From Eudromia elegans (taxonomy: Eukaryota; Chordata; Aves; Tinamiformes; Tinamidae), in assembly GCA_003342815.1 (NCBI GenBank), contig PTEX01000054.1, forward strand, positions 2,513,919 to 2,577,918: DNA of 64,000 bases, written 5' to 3'. The notes beneath the pieces are model-generated. The model was not told the origin of the DNA. It saw only the letters and a list, made by a program, of their open reading frames with translations, and did no database searches. Position 1 is the stretch's first letter. Every line of letters starts with the position of its first letter. Positions 39,601-53,300 of this stretch are shown piece by piece. Both the position numbers and the translations under genes were made by a program.

Positions 39601-42600
39601 GGATATTGAATATAGAAATACTCTAAATCCTACAGTCTATAATTCCGCGACTTTCATTTTCATTAGCCACAGTTTTAGTTAATTCTTTGGTATATTATTC
39701 ATTCTCCTGCTCCTTCTCCTCCTGCAGCTAATCCACTGATGTTGATATGATCCAAAAATACCATCAGTCAAATCAGTTTGCAGCGCCGTCTTAAATGCTG
39801 CAAAAAAACCCTACAGCCACTTAGATAAGATTACGACGCTGGGGCGATGACTCAAGGGCAGCCACCTTGCCGCTCATTTAAGAGAGCAAAACGCAAGTCC
39901 CATTAGCAGCTTTCACACCAGTTATTAGACTTGCTCTCAGGGTCTCCAAATACCGAAGAATCAGCAGCTTTCCCACCTTTGGCAGTATCAGAAGTTAGTG
40001 TTTGCTTTTGATTACTTTAAATATATGAAAGATGAGCCCCAGTTTTGACAAAATTCTGTAAAATCTGTGAAATCTTATCCAAGTCTGAATACCTCTAATA
40101 AAAAGCTGTTCTTCCAAGAACAAAGAAGTCAACCTGGTATTTGGTGCAGATTTATTTGGAAACAAAGAGCACCTTAGAGTTCAACTAAATATTTTCACTT
40201 GTCAGGGAAACAAATCTCTATAATGCCCCAAGTATTATTTCTATGATTTTCATTAGATTCATTTTGCAACAATGTGGAAAACGACCAAAAAACTCAAGTG
40301 AGGTAAGCAGAGATAACGGAAAAAGATAAGAGACATCCTCCTCTGCTCCGCTCAGCCCCTCCAACCATACGTGAGGCATTGCACATGCAGAGCTGCCTTC
40401 CTCGGGTCTTCTATACCACAACAGTGAGGACAATTGCATTTAAGAAAATGTAATTACAAGACCACAAAGAGCAACAACACAAAAAAAAAAACTAGACTAG
40501 AAGGCAAAACTAGTATGGTATTCAACCTGGTATTGTCTGCAGCCGCCACCTGAAACGGAGCTTTTCTGTTTCTTTCAAGTCACTATAGACATTTAGACGG
40601 GGCCAAACATAAAGTAAAACTTCTCTTATGAGCCTTAAACACCTTCAGCAGATACAACCTCCTGTATAAATCAGCAAAAGCTTCTGATAATTCTGCACTG
40701 ATAAAAACATATATAAATGACTCAAAACAGCAAGCTGGCACTTGTTACATATTTTATAAAGATACAGTGTTTTGTAAAAGAAGTAGACAGAATAATTGGT
40801 CATTATGGTTGACGCCAAAGCAGCCCTGCAGATTCTAGGAGCCCTCTAGAAATTTTGCTGATTTAAAAGTGTAGTTTCACCGAAAGAAATATGTATGTTG
40901 TAAGTGTATGCTCCTAAGAGAGTAACAAAATTGATTTGGGGATTTTTCTTCCCTCTTTACAGAGGACAGAAAGAAGGAGAATTTGCATATTATCTCATCT
41001 GCAAATTTAATTATCAAATCAGGAAAATATATTCCTGCTCTCAGTCCTGCTCACCAGCTCCAGTACCAAGCGTACAAACACACACAGAAGCGCTGCCCCA
41101 ATTTGAAAACTTCTGCTTTCAAAACCAGTTGCTGGCCCATGGACAGGGATCTGCAGAGCAGCCGCGAGCAGCAGAGCTCGGGCAGCGCACACACCTTCTG
41201 CTAGACACCATGCAGCAGGCTGAGGGGACTTCCCCAATGAATTCTGAGGAATTAAGGAGTCGCTTAAGCCTTACAGAAAACTTAAAAGCAAAAAGGATCA
41301 ACTTAAGTATTTCTTTCAGGGAGGAGAACCCATCCAGTGTTAAATCATCTCATTTTACACACACACCCCAACTAGAAATTCAAGTAGTCTACACCAAATG
41401 GACGACCTTACTCGCTAAGGCAAATGACACTCTAAACTTACCCACTAGCTAAAAATACAATAATTCCTCTCAAAATACACACCAGGCATCTTTGCAGAAC
41501 CCTGCCCTCCACCCTAATCCTGCCACTCCTCCCACAGTCCTGCAAAATTCAGGCAGCTTTTAGAGGTTCTGAATCTCACCGACTTTATTAGGATCCATGA
41601 AAGTTCTTAAAATCTCTGTTAAAATAAAATCAAGTAATTAATTTCTGAGTCTGTGTTTTCTTTAGTAACAAATGCTTCCACTGAAACCTGGGTGAATGCA
41701 AGAGATGACTAAAACCCTCAAAAATTAAGAGCTTAAGAGCATGGAGGCCATGATTTTACTGTGTTTACATTAAAGACTGAATCACCAGGATTCAAAGATG
41801 ACTGAGATTATGGAAGAACCCATTATTTACCATCACCTAGCAAATATCAACTAACAAAACTAAGCCTCTTGCCATCAACAGCCAACCATCTCTTGGTTGG
41901 AAACATCATTCTAGGTCATTGTTAGAACATGCAGCAAGATGTTAACATTTGAAGCCATTTATTCCTCTATTACAAAACACAGAACTTACCCTTCATAAAA
42001 TGTTTTATGTAACTTTATCAGTTGGTAAAAGGTATCTGTAACAACGAAATCTGAGTATGCAGCGAGATGAGCAGTAAGAACAGGCATGAAGGGTCAGCAA
42101 GTCCATCCACTAGTGTGGGAGGGTACATGAGCAGTTGGGGCAGACAGGCAACAACTAGATCAGTTCTACAGTTCAGGTTTTGTTTTATTATTTTTTTTTA
42201 AGGAAACAAAAATAGCATGCAGAGGAAGACAGGAAAATTGTTCCAGGGAGCTGCTTCAGGAACAGCAAAGTGCGAGACCAAAGAAATAGAAAGTTTGGCA
42301 GGGAGACGAGGCCAGGTGGTGGAACACGTAAAGCAGCAGATGTAGGAGCAGCAAAGGACCTCAAGGGGGAAAAACTATTTTCTAGCAAATAAAGGGACTG
42401 CAAAGAAAACAATTCAGATTTCCCCCGGGACAAGTGACAAGTGAAACTGTGCTACTGTGCCCCGGAGAGATTGCACTCAAAATTAGTATGTGGGCCTCAT
42501 GAAGGTGTCAGATTTTCAGAAGAACAGTAGGCTTTCATGGGAAAAAGTGGCTAGCATAAAAATCCAAATCGACCCCAACATCATTACTCATTTCCACTGG

Positions 42601-44499
42601 AGGAAGGAGTATTTTCCTTAGTCAAGGAGGAGAAAAAGAAAGGACACTGAAGACATTCTTCTCCCTTTTCCTGAAAAACGGAAAGGCCACCTCTTGTTCT
42701 ACTTGAGTATTAATAGAAAAGAGATAAGCTCGAAAGTGACTTGCAGTTTGAGTGGAATAAGCAGAGGACACCTTTAAAAGGACAAGCAGAGTATGAACAT
42801 GATGAACAAGAAATGAAAAAGGAACAGCTAATTTCTGCAAAACAGGCAGTACTTCCAACCAGCACATTCTTCCTTCAGGTCCTCAGTATGGTTCAAATCA
42901 CACAAGCACAAGATTACTCAGTACTGCTTTCAAAAAAATCATTAATCTTAATAACGAGCACTATTTCTGTCTCATGGAAACACAGAGCGGCAAGATGCTT
43001 CAAAATAAGGCAGCTGGATTGGAAAAAACATGGGTGGGAGAACAGGCCAGATACCTGTTGAACTTGATGCCAACCCAATTAGCCTGTTTTGGCTCAAAAA
43101 CAGACTATCATTTTTCAGCAGCTGTAGCAACGCGTGGCATTTGCGGCTACGTAACATTGAGAAGCCGACGCGTGTTCGCAAAGGTGCCCACGAAGCCTCT
43201 CTCCTGTAATCAATTTACAGGCACTAAGGCAGCGATAGCATCCCTGTCCGCGCAGCACGAGCACATCCTTGCAGGAGACACCACATCTTTCTGGATCACA
43301 GAAGAGGCGAGCGCAGGAGGCCTGCGCTAAGCTGCTTCTCTGCATTTTGTAAACGTCTTTTTGTGGTCAAGTCGAGGGTAAAAGCTCCACCATGTGGGAG
43401 AAATTTAGCACTAGCCCAGGTGAACGCTGCCTTCCCCGGTGGTGGATCCACAAAGAGCCACCTCACAGGTCCTATGTGACAGCCCAGCTGCCCAAAAACC
43501 CTACTCAAAACCACTCAACTTGCTCAAGGGTGTTGGGACGCCAAAGCTACGAGCACCCACTGCAGCTGTCAGCTTAAAGCACGTTACTGCAGCAATACAT
43601 ACAATATATACCCACATATCATTAATACCTGGCAAGTATCAAAATGAGGTAGCCGAGAACGCTTCCTAGGCTTTTGTTTTATGAAAGAGTAACTTTTTCC
43701 AGGGCTATGAATAATAATACTTCATGCTGCATGACTGAAAACGGTGAATAATCACCAAAAAAAAAAAGGAACCGTTCCACGTTACAGCAAAGGGTCAGCC
43801 TGCCAAAACAAACATATTATGGCCGCAAAGGAAAGTAATGTGTCTGTAATTTTAAACTCTGTCCACTTTAGTAGTTCAACAAGTTTTTATCTCACCCAAA
43901 CAACTGAAGCAATAACATACAGCAAGCAAACTGCATGATCCAGTGTGGGAGCAAGAGACAAGTCAAACAAAATGAGAGCCACAGAATTTCATGACATCTC
44001 TACCTGCAAAGCCCAATGCAATTAATGCTAAACAAGCAACACGCTCCTTCTAAGCAGATTTTCAAGCCTGTTTCAATAGGGGCACAAGTCATTTTTCGCA
44101 CAAGCAGTCACTCTGGTCCGCAGCGAGCCATTTTAAGAAAGAGAAAAGGAAGATAATGTCGATTAAGGGAAAATAGCAGGCGATGCTGACAAAGTTTCAG
44201 GACTGCACCTGCCCCAGCAACAAGGGGGAAGCATTATAAGTTCTTCAGCATCAGGAAAATTTTAAAGAGTGGATTTTAAAGGAAAACAACCGGGGAAAAT
44301 ATCTTGCTTTTAGAATTTTTTTAATTCTGAGAGTTTTTTTGAAAAAGCAAGAGCCTAATCAGCCTACAGAGACTGGGATTTTGCAGGAGGTTTTTTGCCT
44401 TGTGGATTCAAGGGGGGCATTTAGCAGACGTGCTTTCCAGTACACTCCTCTATGCTGCCCCCATGCAGACAATTCCCAGAACAGGGACCACTTGCTGCC

Positions 44500-45060
44500 C
44501 TCACGACGTGTCTGCCAGCTGTGATGCTGATCCGTTCTCCCTGACTCTCCTGGACCGTGCCGGGCAGTCGCTCCTCCAGCACCCTCAGGCCTCTGGCACT
44601 GCCAGCTCATGGCAAGTAGGAGATCCGCCCTAGCTAGAGACAAGCCACCAAGGGCTGGTCAAACATGGGCATCATCTGACTGTTCACAAGTCCTGCTCTA
44701 CGTGTGGGGCTTGGGGAGCTGAGGCCACTGGGCAGACAGAGACAGGCTCATGACATTTGGAGGAGCCTAGGAAGGGTTTTTAGGTGGCGAGCTGGCAGGG
44801 CACCACCAGCAGCACCTCTCCTCGAGAGCCGCATGGTCCAGCAGCACCAAGGATACCCAGGAGAGCCCCAGTCACCAGCCTGGGAGCCTGCACGGGGCAC
44901 GAGGACGTCGGGCACCGTCAACGTGTCAGCGAGGGCCTGGGAAGGACCAGCTGCCCTGCGCAGGCTCTGCCGAGATGCCCAGCTGCAGAAATCCTCCCAA
45001 GGGAGCTCTGCCAACCTGTCCCCAGAGCCGCGCTCACGCTGCTAAGGAGGCTGATCTCCA
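44500..45060. other. GC-rich block, origin unknown
   Basis: About 560 bases of GC-rich sequence with several Cys- and Ser-rich or Pro- and Arg-rich open frames on both strands. CpG is moderate (CACGAGGACGTCGGG, GAGCCGCGCTCACGCTG). It may be an old GC-rich repeat or a regulatory patch. Nothing recognisable is encoded. Confidence 0.25.
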
Positions 45061-45406
45061 GGTATACACCCTCAGGTGGATACTCGGCACCCTGGGTGGG
45101 AAGGCGGGGGGAGGCAAGGGTGGATAAAATCAGCCTCTGTCATCGCCATCGAGAACCTACTTTTATACCCACTTAGCCCATTGGCACTAGCCAAGCATAT
45201 CTCCACGAATCTGAATTTATGCTAGTCCCATCACTCATCATTCCCTGTCAGTCACTCCCAAACCAGCTCTCTGGAAAACACCTCAATTAAGCTCTATCCT
45301 TACTAAGAAAGGATGAAACTACATTTTAAGAATTACCCTTCTCCAATCAGGTTGAAATAGAATTGAACTTATGACAAAAAAAAGGGCTGTTCAAGCCTTT
45401 GTATGT

Positions 45407-45430
45407 AAACACTATATATAAGTAGTGTTT
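45407..45430. repeat. Inverted repeat AAACACTA / TAGTGTTT
   Basis: Eight-base perfect arms separated by TATATAAG. No sign of a longer precursor hairpin. Confidence 0.65.
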
Positions 45431-48400
45431 CCACACACACACTAAAGCCAAGCTATCTTCTACAGATCTAGCTTAAGCATTTAAACATCCATAAACTAAC
45501 ACTAGTTTTATCAAGCAAATTGGTCCTGATCTATCTGTTAAAAGACAGACTTGCAATCTCAAATCTCAGCTGGTTCCACCAGGACCAACATTAATGTTGA
45601 CTTACACTAGTCTCCAAACTCACTTGATGTAACTGCATCTACTCAGGACACAGGTGATTTCATTTTTAAGGGACAAATGATCCTTTGACTAAGGCTGTTT
45701 AAAAATACAGGCTCAATTTTAATTCACATTTGTCTTTATGCTCCACAGCTCCAGTGAGCTCATTTTCAAGCTGTGAATGTCTGAGCACACTCACTGCAGA
45801 GCAGTTTTCCACAACACCCCACCTATCTGTAACGCTTTTATTTGCCTAACAAGGAACAGTTGCGTACGAATTTACTCTAGCTACTTCTGTAAAGAGAAGT
45901 AGTCAACATTTTTCTTCTCGTTAAGAAGGAGGAACTCATCCTGCAACATCCAATACTGTGAAGAAACGATTAGATTGGATCAGGGCCCAACGAAAGAGAC
46001 TCGTGCTTCCTTCTTCTAGGGCCAGAATCGGGGTTGGCACTGATGGATTTGGCTGTCAGGGCTGTCTTCAGGGTATTCCTTGTAGCTTTCCTATCTTCTC
46101 AGTGAACACTTTGGTAAAATCCAAACTTCTTTACAGGAAGAAGAAAAGACAGACAGAAAGCGTGCACACATGCCATTAACTGAAGCATTATTAATTTTTC
46201 TTTTTAATAAAAGCTGCAAAACATCAAAAACTAAAACACAGAAATTAAGTGAATGTTGGAATAAAACGCCGTGGCCTCCGTGCAAAAGGAAGGCAAAGCA
46301 TTCCGAGAAAGCCAGCACTGCTTTCTGCCCGTCTCTGGGATCACTATTCTGCCAGGATCTGCAGTAACAGAGAAATGAATTCCAGAGCCTTGCAGCATAT
46401 TGAAGTCACCAGCACTTCTAAAACAGTGAAATACTCATTACATACTGACTTGCACTGATCGTGCTTCACTTGTCAAGGGTCTGATGAATCTAGAAGACCG
46501 TATATTTGTTATCAGAAATTGCAATGGTCCATAACTTTTGGGTTCAAAATACCAAGTATTATGGCATATTTCATTTCTGCATTCAACAGCTCTGGAGCAT
46601 AATCTCTTGCTATTGTTCAAATTGCTCAATCTGTCCCAGCATTTAAAATTAAGTTGAAAAGAACCACTAGTGCTTTTAGTTTTTCTTAAATTAACGCTAA
46701 TTGGGTTGTTAAACACTTTACAACCTTATGGAAGAAGCTAAGTAAACCACTGCTCAAACCTAAGTCTGTACAACGACCTCCAAAGCCCCACGCACGGAAC
46801 AGAACGGCTGATACTGCCAAAATGCAGAACAAGGGTCTCTCGTATGTGACCGGATCGTGCGTGAACTAAAGCAGAGGCTACTTTTACCATTAGCCCAGGC
46901 AAGGAAGCATGCCAACATGAGCTACTGCAACGTCAATGTACCGCAGCACGGAGAAAAGTGAAGAGCACTGAAGTTATGCTGCCGGGATTCTATTTACGCC
47001 TGTCCTGCTAGCAGGCAACTGATGTCAGATGTCCATGTACAACAGAAACAAATTCACAACCTAGAAATTTCTCCTGGCAAAAGATCAACGGGCTGTAATG
47101 AGTAGCGAAAACAAACTATCCAGCCTTCAGCCAGACCCCACTAATGTGACTCCTTGGTCTATTAAACTGGGCTAAAACACCGGTTCAGCTGCAAATATGT
47201 CATTAACAGCTTCAGCAATAATTTCAAGCAAAGCCAGTGACCACAGTTTTCTGATTTTTAGATGTACAAACTTATTCTATAGTGTCTGCTTTCTACGTTC
47301 TATATAAGTGAAATATATGCAGGTGTGGGGGTCAAACAGCTACGGCTTGCCGTAAGTATTGCCTACTTTAAAAAAACAGACCTACATCAAACCTGTACAA
47401 AACAGTAGCATTTTACGCACAAATTCTTATGGCAATGTTGAAGTTGAACCAAATATGGTGCAGAGTGACTTAAGAATAACCATACACTAAGAAATATTTT
47501 GCTATAACACGAAGGAATGATGAAATGTAATAAAGAAATCCAAAAGTTTCAAACCATCTGTATATAAAAGCCTTGCTTCTTATATTCTTAGATCAGCTAT
47601 AGCAAGGCACTGGCACCAGAGCCAAGTTTGGCAGCAGAGACTGTTTGGCCTGCCACCAACGGCAATGAGCCACCATGCCTTTTAGAACAAATTTTGCAGC
47701 AAACACCAAAAGGGTTGATCAACACAGACTATCACAGCTACAACAAGCCAACTAGTTTTAAAAAAAAATAGTATTTGTCATCCCACAGCATTTGACTTTG
47801 TACTTGTATGAGCATTTCTGCACTTAAAAATTGAAAAGAAATAAAAACAAAACTATTAGCAAATTCAGGAGTTTGCAGCCATATTCCAGGACATCCAAAT
47901 TCTGTAGCGAGAGGTTGCATGAGTGCATGGCACTGCAAACTGAATCCCGGGAATGTTTTCCGAGGCACAAGAAGGCTCTTTGAAGGTCGGCCGCCACAGG
48001 GCGAGATAAGTCCTGGCTTCCTCCTTCCCAGGCACCTAGCAGGCCAACAGCACCAAGAACCCGCGCTCCTTTACTCTGCCTTCCCCAAACTCCACCATTC
48101 TCCAGGACCCCGTCTGTTTCTCCTGGGAAATTCCATCGCCCCTTTGAAGTCTAGCCTAAATTTCAAAGGCAGAAATACCAAAATATCCTTGAGGATAAAG
48201 GTGCTGATGTAAAGAACATTGACTAATTCCAGTAATTTTATTTTCATATTTTGAAAGGGCCCCAAAATAACTATTCACCACCTTTCCCTCTACTTGAGAT
48301 TTTGAGAACACCACGCCTACCAAAACGTCTAATTCTCTTAGCACTAGGTTTTGCATGGGCGGAACTCTGTAGCAAAAAGTGACGATAAATAACACCTCCT

Positions 48401-50345
48401 CAGCCCTGCAATCTCAAGAAACAGTTTACACGAATTAATACACTAATTTGATTTGCAATGTTAAACTAGAATTTCCCAACCCTCTCAAAATCTTGCACAT
48501 TTTGCTAACATGTAAATAGCTGATAGAAGTTGCCTGGAAGAATTCAAGGCCTAAGTAGTACAAGTAATTCAACAGTCTTTGGTTAACTGCTTTTTCCTGC
48601 ACTAGCATGAGAGCATCTCTGGTATGGTTCCTGCATGCAGAATTATCCAATGCTGCTTCTTACCAAGATTAAATATATCAATAACTCACCCATCCCATCC
48701 CACAGTTTCACAGGACTCTCCACTTCAGTAGGAAGTGCAAGATCAGCCCTAAATTGAAGGTACAAACCTACAATGCCAGATTTTACTTCAGTATTCACAC
48801 AACACTTAGCTGTTAAATCAGCACCATTAAACAGCATGTTTTCACCTTTTGTACAGTTTATACATAAACAGTACTAACTGATAAAAAGAAATGCTGTCTG
48901 GAAGTTCAAGAACTTGTCTGAGCATCCTATTCTCAACAGTGCTATTAACCTTCCACGCAAAGAAACGGGCCCCAATGTATCTCCTATCGAAGAAGCAGGC
49001 AGAATATAAGTTCTTTTTAACTTAACACACACACTTAATGAAGAGCAAGAGCAATTTCTGAAACCTCAAATTAAAGGTACCAAAGAACAGCAGAATAATC
49101 TCTTCTCCCCAACAAAGCAATATTTGCACTTTAAACTGTGTGCATTGTTTAACTCTCTCAGGAATCCTATTATGAGAAACTTCTATTTTATGAGCCTACC
49201 AAAAAGGATGGTTACCAGAAGCATAATCACAGCTAGCAATAAAGGCTGACATGGAGTATATTTCTAAGCAATTATAGCAGGTGTTTTAAAGGCATAAAGC
49301 TAAAGAGTTATACATCCATTTAGACATGAAAAAGGCCACCAAAAGAGTCCAACCCCCATGGCAGCAGAACAGACTGTTCCTCTTTCCCTATAGACCAAAT
49401 CAGCTACAGGACCAACCCCACAATGAATTTTAGTCAGTCAAAAGAATATAATATTAAGCAGCTAGGTACCATGATCATTAAAAATGAATGAAGAGCCTTC
49501 AAAGGAGGATGTAGTGTTCACACTCGCGCTACAAAAATTTTACCGCTGCTAGATGTGCATTAAGCTGCTGTTTCTTTTCATTTTGAATCGGGTCGAATGT
49601 GATACCTCAAACTACATAAAGACATTTTAAAGACGCAATCCTAACACTGAGGAGGGAGCAGCTGTGTGAGCACGCTGGGTGTGATGAGCCCCGCTCGGGA
49701 GCCGGGAGCATTGGCCCATGAGACCTTCCCAGGGCACGGAGGCGGTGCTGGAAGCGGAGGCCACGGTTGCTTGCCCGTGTAACGCGGATCTCTGCAGAGC
49801 CACCACCGGTTATCGGAACGGCCCATGCCAAGAGACAACACCAACTATAAATACGACTACCAGCTATTCCACGCAGGCCAGGCGCCTCCTGCCAAGCCCT
49901 CCTTCGTGTTCTCTCTCACACAGACAAAGGCCTCAAAGCCATGGGACATCTGCCAGGGAAACAAATGAAGTTAAAAAACCAGAAGAACACGAACATGTAC
50001 TAACCTAAACTTGCGTGTTCTTTCCTCCCAATTCCTCCCCCAACGCCTCCCCCCTACAAAGGGCACGTCTCGCCTCACTGCACTCTCTTCCTTCTCCCAA
50101 CCAGCCTTAACTCTTGGACCAAGGTTTTAAAGTTTCCCTACCTTTGAAAAAATAATGTTCTTCCCTTATAATGTTTTGCCAGATCTGGGCCACACCCTGC
50201 CCTCTCCCCAAATCTTGGTTGTTTGTCTCCTATTGCACATAATCAATTATGGTGCTTTCAGGGTTGTATTTTGCATGGTGGGAGCTGATCCAGGAAGGAG
50301 ATTGTGCCTGTGTGAGCTTGTGTGTTTACACAAACATACATGCAT

Positions 50346-50365
50346 ACACATACACACACACACAC
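50346..50365. repeat. (AC)n microsatellite
   Basis: ACACATACACACACACACAC with seven uninterrupted AC units at 50352-50365, preceded by TG-rich and CA-rich sequence from about 50310. Confidence 0.8.
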
Positions 50366-53300
50366 CGAGCTTTAGAAAATTGCTTTACCTCCACAGAACT
50401 CAAGGGGATTTTCCTCAAGCTCTTTTTTTTTTTTCCACTTGTAAGCATATGATACTTGATATAAAGAGGTAGTCGGAATTTTTCCACTTACCAGATCATC
50501 CTAACTACTCAGAATATGAAGTGGGAAAACACAGTGGACTTCAAAATCTTTCGCCGTCTTATCACCACGAGAACAGAGTATCAATCACAAGCAATAACCA
50601 CAGAGCAATGCACAAAACCACTCAGCATAGATCTTCATTTCCATTCCCTATTCCACTCTGCCCGTTCTCATTCCCGGATTCGGTGTCAGACAGCAACTCT
50701 GATGTTTGACAAAAAAGGGATACGGCAGATTGCCCACCAGCCGCATCATGTGCTGCCAAGTGAGAAATACAAGCTTGGAAACAGTCTCGAAATTCCAGCC
50801 AGGACAGCAAGGCTCGGAGCATCGCACAAGTGACATAACTACGCGTGGTGGGAGAGGCTGCAGGGGACAGGGGAAGTTATTGCACGAAACAGCTCTGGAG
50901 GGCACGCAAAGGAGCCGCTCTCGGTAGCGGGCAAGGCATCTTAATCATTTAGAATTACCAAGAAATAACTGTAGTTTTTTGCTTTCCGATTTTTCATTCT
51001 TCATCAAGTCTAACTGTAAAATCCTCCTAATTAGGCACAGCTGAATTTTCCAATACATCTTCTCTTTCCTCCATATGTTCTAGAGCTAAAGAAGAAAAAT
51101 GAGGTCCTGCCAAATGCCACCGCAACCAGTTTGTGGAGTGTTCAATGGAGCAATGATCACCCTGCACCCAGCTCTCAACTTAGGCCGCTTGCAACATCTA
51201 AAAAGTTTACATGCTATAAAACACAAGAATCATCTTGTTAATTTGTTCAGTAGCGAGCACAACACAGCGTGAATACATGTAGACAAATACTCGGTTTCCC
51301 TTCAGACAGTGTTTAGAAGACAGACATCAGCATAGCTGTTAACACTTTCCTTCAGAAAATATGTTTCGCCTGCCAGCAAACAAACAACAAAATAATGTGT
51401 CATATCTGCAAAGCGAGGGAGAGAAATTAGAAGGAATTAGCTTTAGAGCACCCTAATCTGATGCCTGGGATCGCCCACAACACAGAGCTCATGTTTCAGC
51501 CCTGTGCCCACAGCCTTTCACTTCCTTCTGCTCCTTCTCGAGACCTACCGAGACGTCCGCATTAAAGGGAAGCTCTCCCCCATTCTGCTGTTCAGCAATA
51601 ACCAAAGTAATCTGAACGTTTGCAGCGCAGCTTGCAGCGGGAAAGGCGGTGACAAACACGACGAGGTCCAGCAGGCAGGCTCCAAGTGTCCTCGCAGCTC
51701 CAAAGCGCTGCAGGCTGGAAAGGCAAGTCGGACACAAGCTGGGAAAGGAAGCTGGGAAAGTGGAGTGCAGACAGCTACCTGCTTGGAAACGGTCTCAAGA
51801 GCCAAAAAAGCACCACTAAAGTCAACTTAAATGCTCATTTTAAGTACAAGCTGGTTGAAAAGAAAATTTGACGCAAAATTCAGTTATCTTTTTGTTTAAC
51901 TTTCCACAGTAACTGCTGGTAGATTTTCAGATTTCAAATCCAGGAGCACAGAAAGCAACTTCAGCCTGCACACACTATAGGGGTGTATTTTGGGGGTGAG
52001 ACACGCAATACCCTGTGCACATTTTTAGCAACTTCCATAAATTGTACTTCCAATTACAACTTAAAATTTAGAGACTAAACACCTCTTTATTTGAGGGCAG
52101 GGAGGCTTAAATCTTTTTTGTATGAATGCAGAGCTATATCATCTGATATTCTTGCTATGACCAACCTATAAAACCTGTCAGCCTCACTCAGTTTACACAG
52201 GGCTCTAATTATGTTTAACTAGAATCTGAATGATCTAATTATTTAACATCTTAGAACACAAACTACTGAGGACATCTGGTTGAGCAACTGGCAAAGGAGA
52301 CGGAGAAATAAAATGCCTGCTCTGTGCCCCGTCCAGACCCCTTGCAAACAGCTCTCCCACCGCAGCCAGACTCATTTTCCATCCCATCTGAAATCGCTGC
52401 CTACTGAAAACAGCCACGCAAGGACAAATCAGCCACCGGCTCAGATGGATTTGGCAGGGAAAGAAAAATTCTCCCCATATCATGGGTAGGGTGAGGACGA
52501 CTCTGAAGAAGTTTTCCATTTTGCCTTGTGTTGCACTGGGTGAAAACCCAAATATTTCATTTTACAGGGCTCCTTCTCCTGTGATTCTTAAGATATTGGG
52601 AAACTGAAGATCACCACCAAAAGTAGTGGCAGCCCAAGCATGCCGCTCCATCAGGAGGCTCCGTCGGCAGCCCACCCTTGCAGGTTGCACGTGTTTCTGT
52701 CACGGGAGCTGAAGGGAGCAGATTTTAGCAAAAAACAGCGGAAACTCCACCAGCATGCTGTGAAGTCATTCATATTGACAGCACTAAGGTTAAGCTGGAA
52801 ACGACCAGACACACGAGCTGAAGAATGTCTTGTGGACAAAAAGCACTTTGCTAAAATGGTTTCCATAATGTCAGTCCTGGTTGGAGCTGCTGCCAGGCCT
52901 GGCCCCCCAGCAGGGCGGTATCGTATCGTGCTACCTGAGGACTGTTCAAAGAAAAGGGTGCCTGAAACACAGGAAACTGCTATCGTGACCCACATTGTGC
53001 AGACGCGTTCCCACTTTGATCTCCTCTCCTTGAAACCACAACGTACTGTACCCAACTGATTAACCTGGCGCGGTCAGAGAAGAAATAAAACCTGAAAGTT
53101 CTGGTTAAAAACCCAGTTAAGACTGCCGCTTTCTGCCTCTACTTTTGCTTAACGAACAGATGGAAACCAGCAATAACCATCTGTGTAAAACAGCAATAAC
53201 TGCAGAGCACAATAATTTCACTAAAATACACTAACAAGGTCAGTTACGTGTTCCTTTAATTGTCTCTTGCCCACGACCTTTTCCAAAGGCTTCAGAGGAA

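Noticed and set aside
40904..41452. 182-codon open frame, plus strand
   Set aside because: No recognisable domain, composition typical of intronic DNA, and overlapping frames on both strands with equal claim.
52640..53059. Overlapping 139- and 134-codon frames on opposite strands
   Set aside because: Mutually overlapping open frames with no recognisable product. At most one could be real and neither shows gene features.
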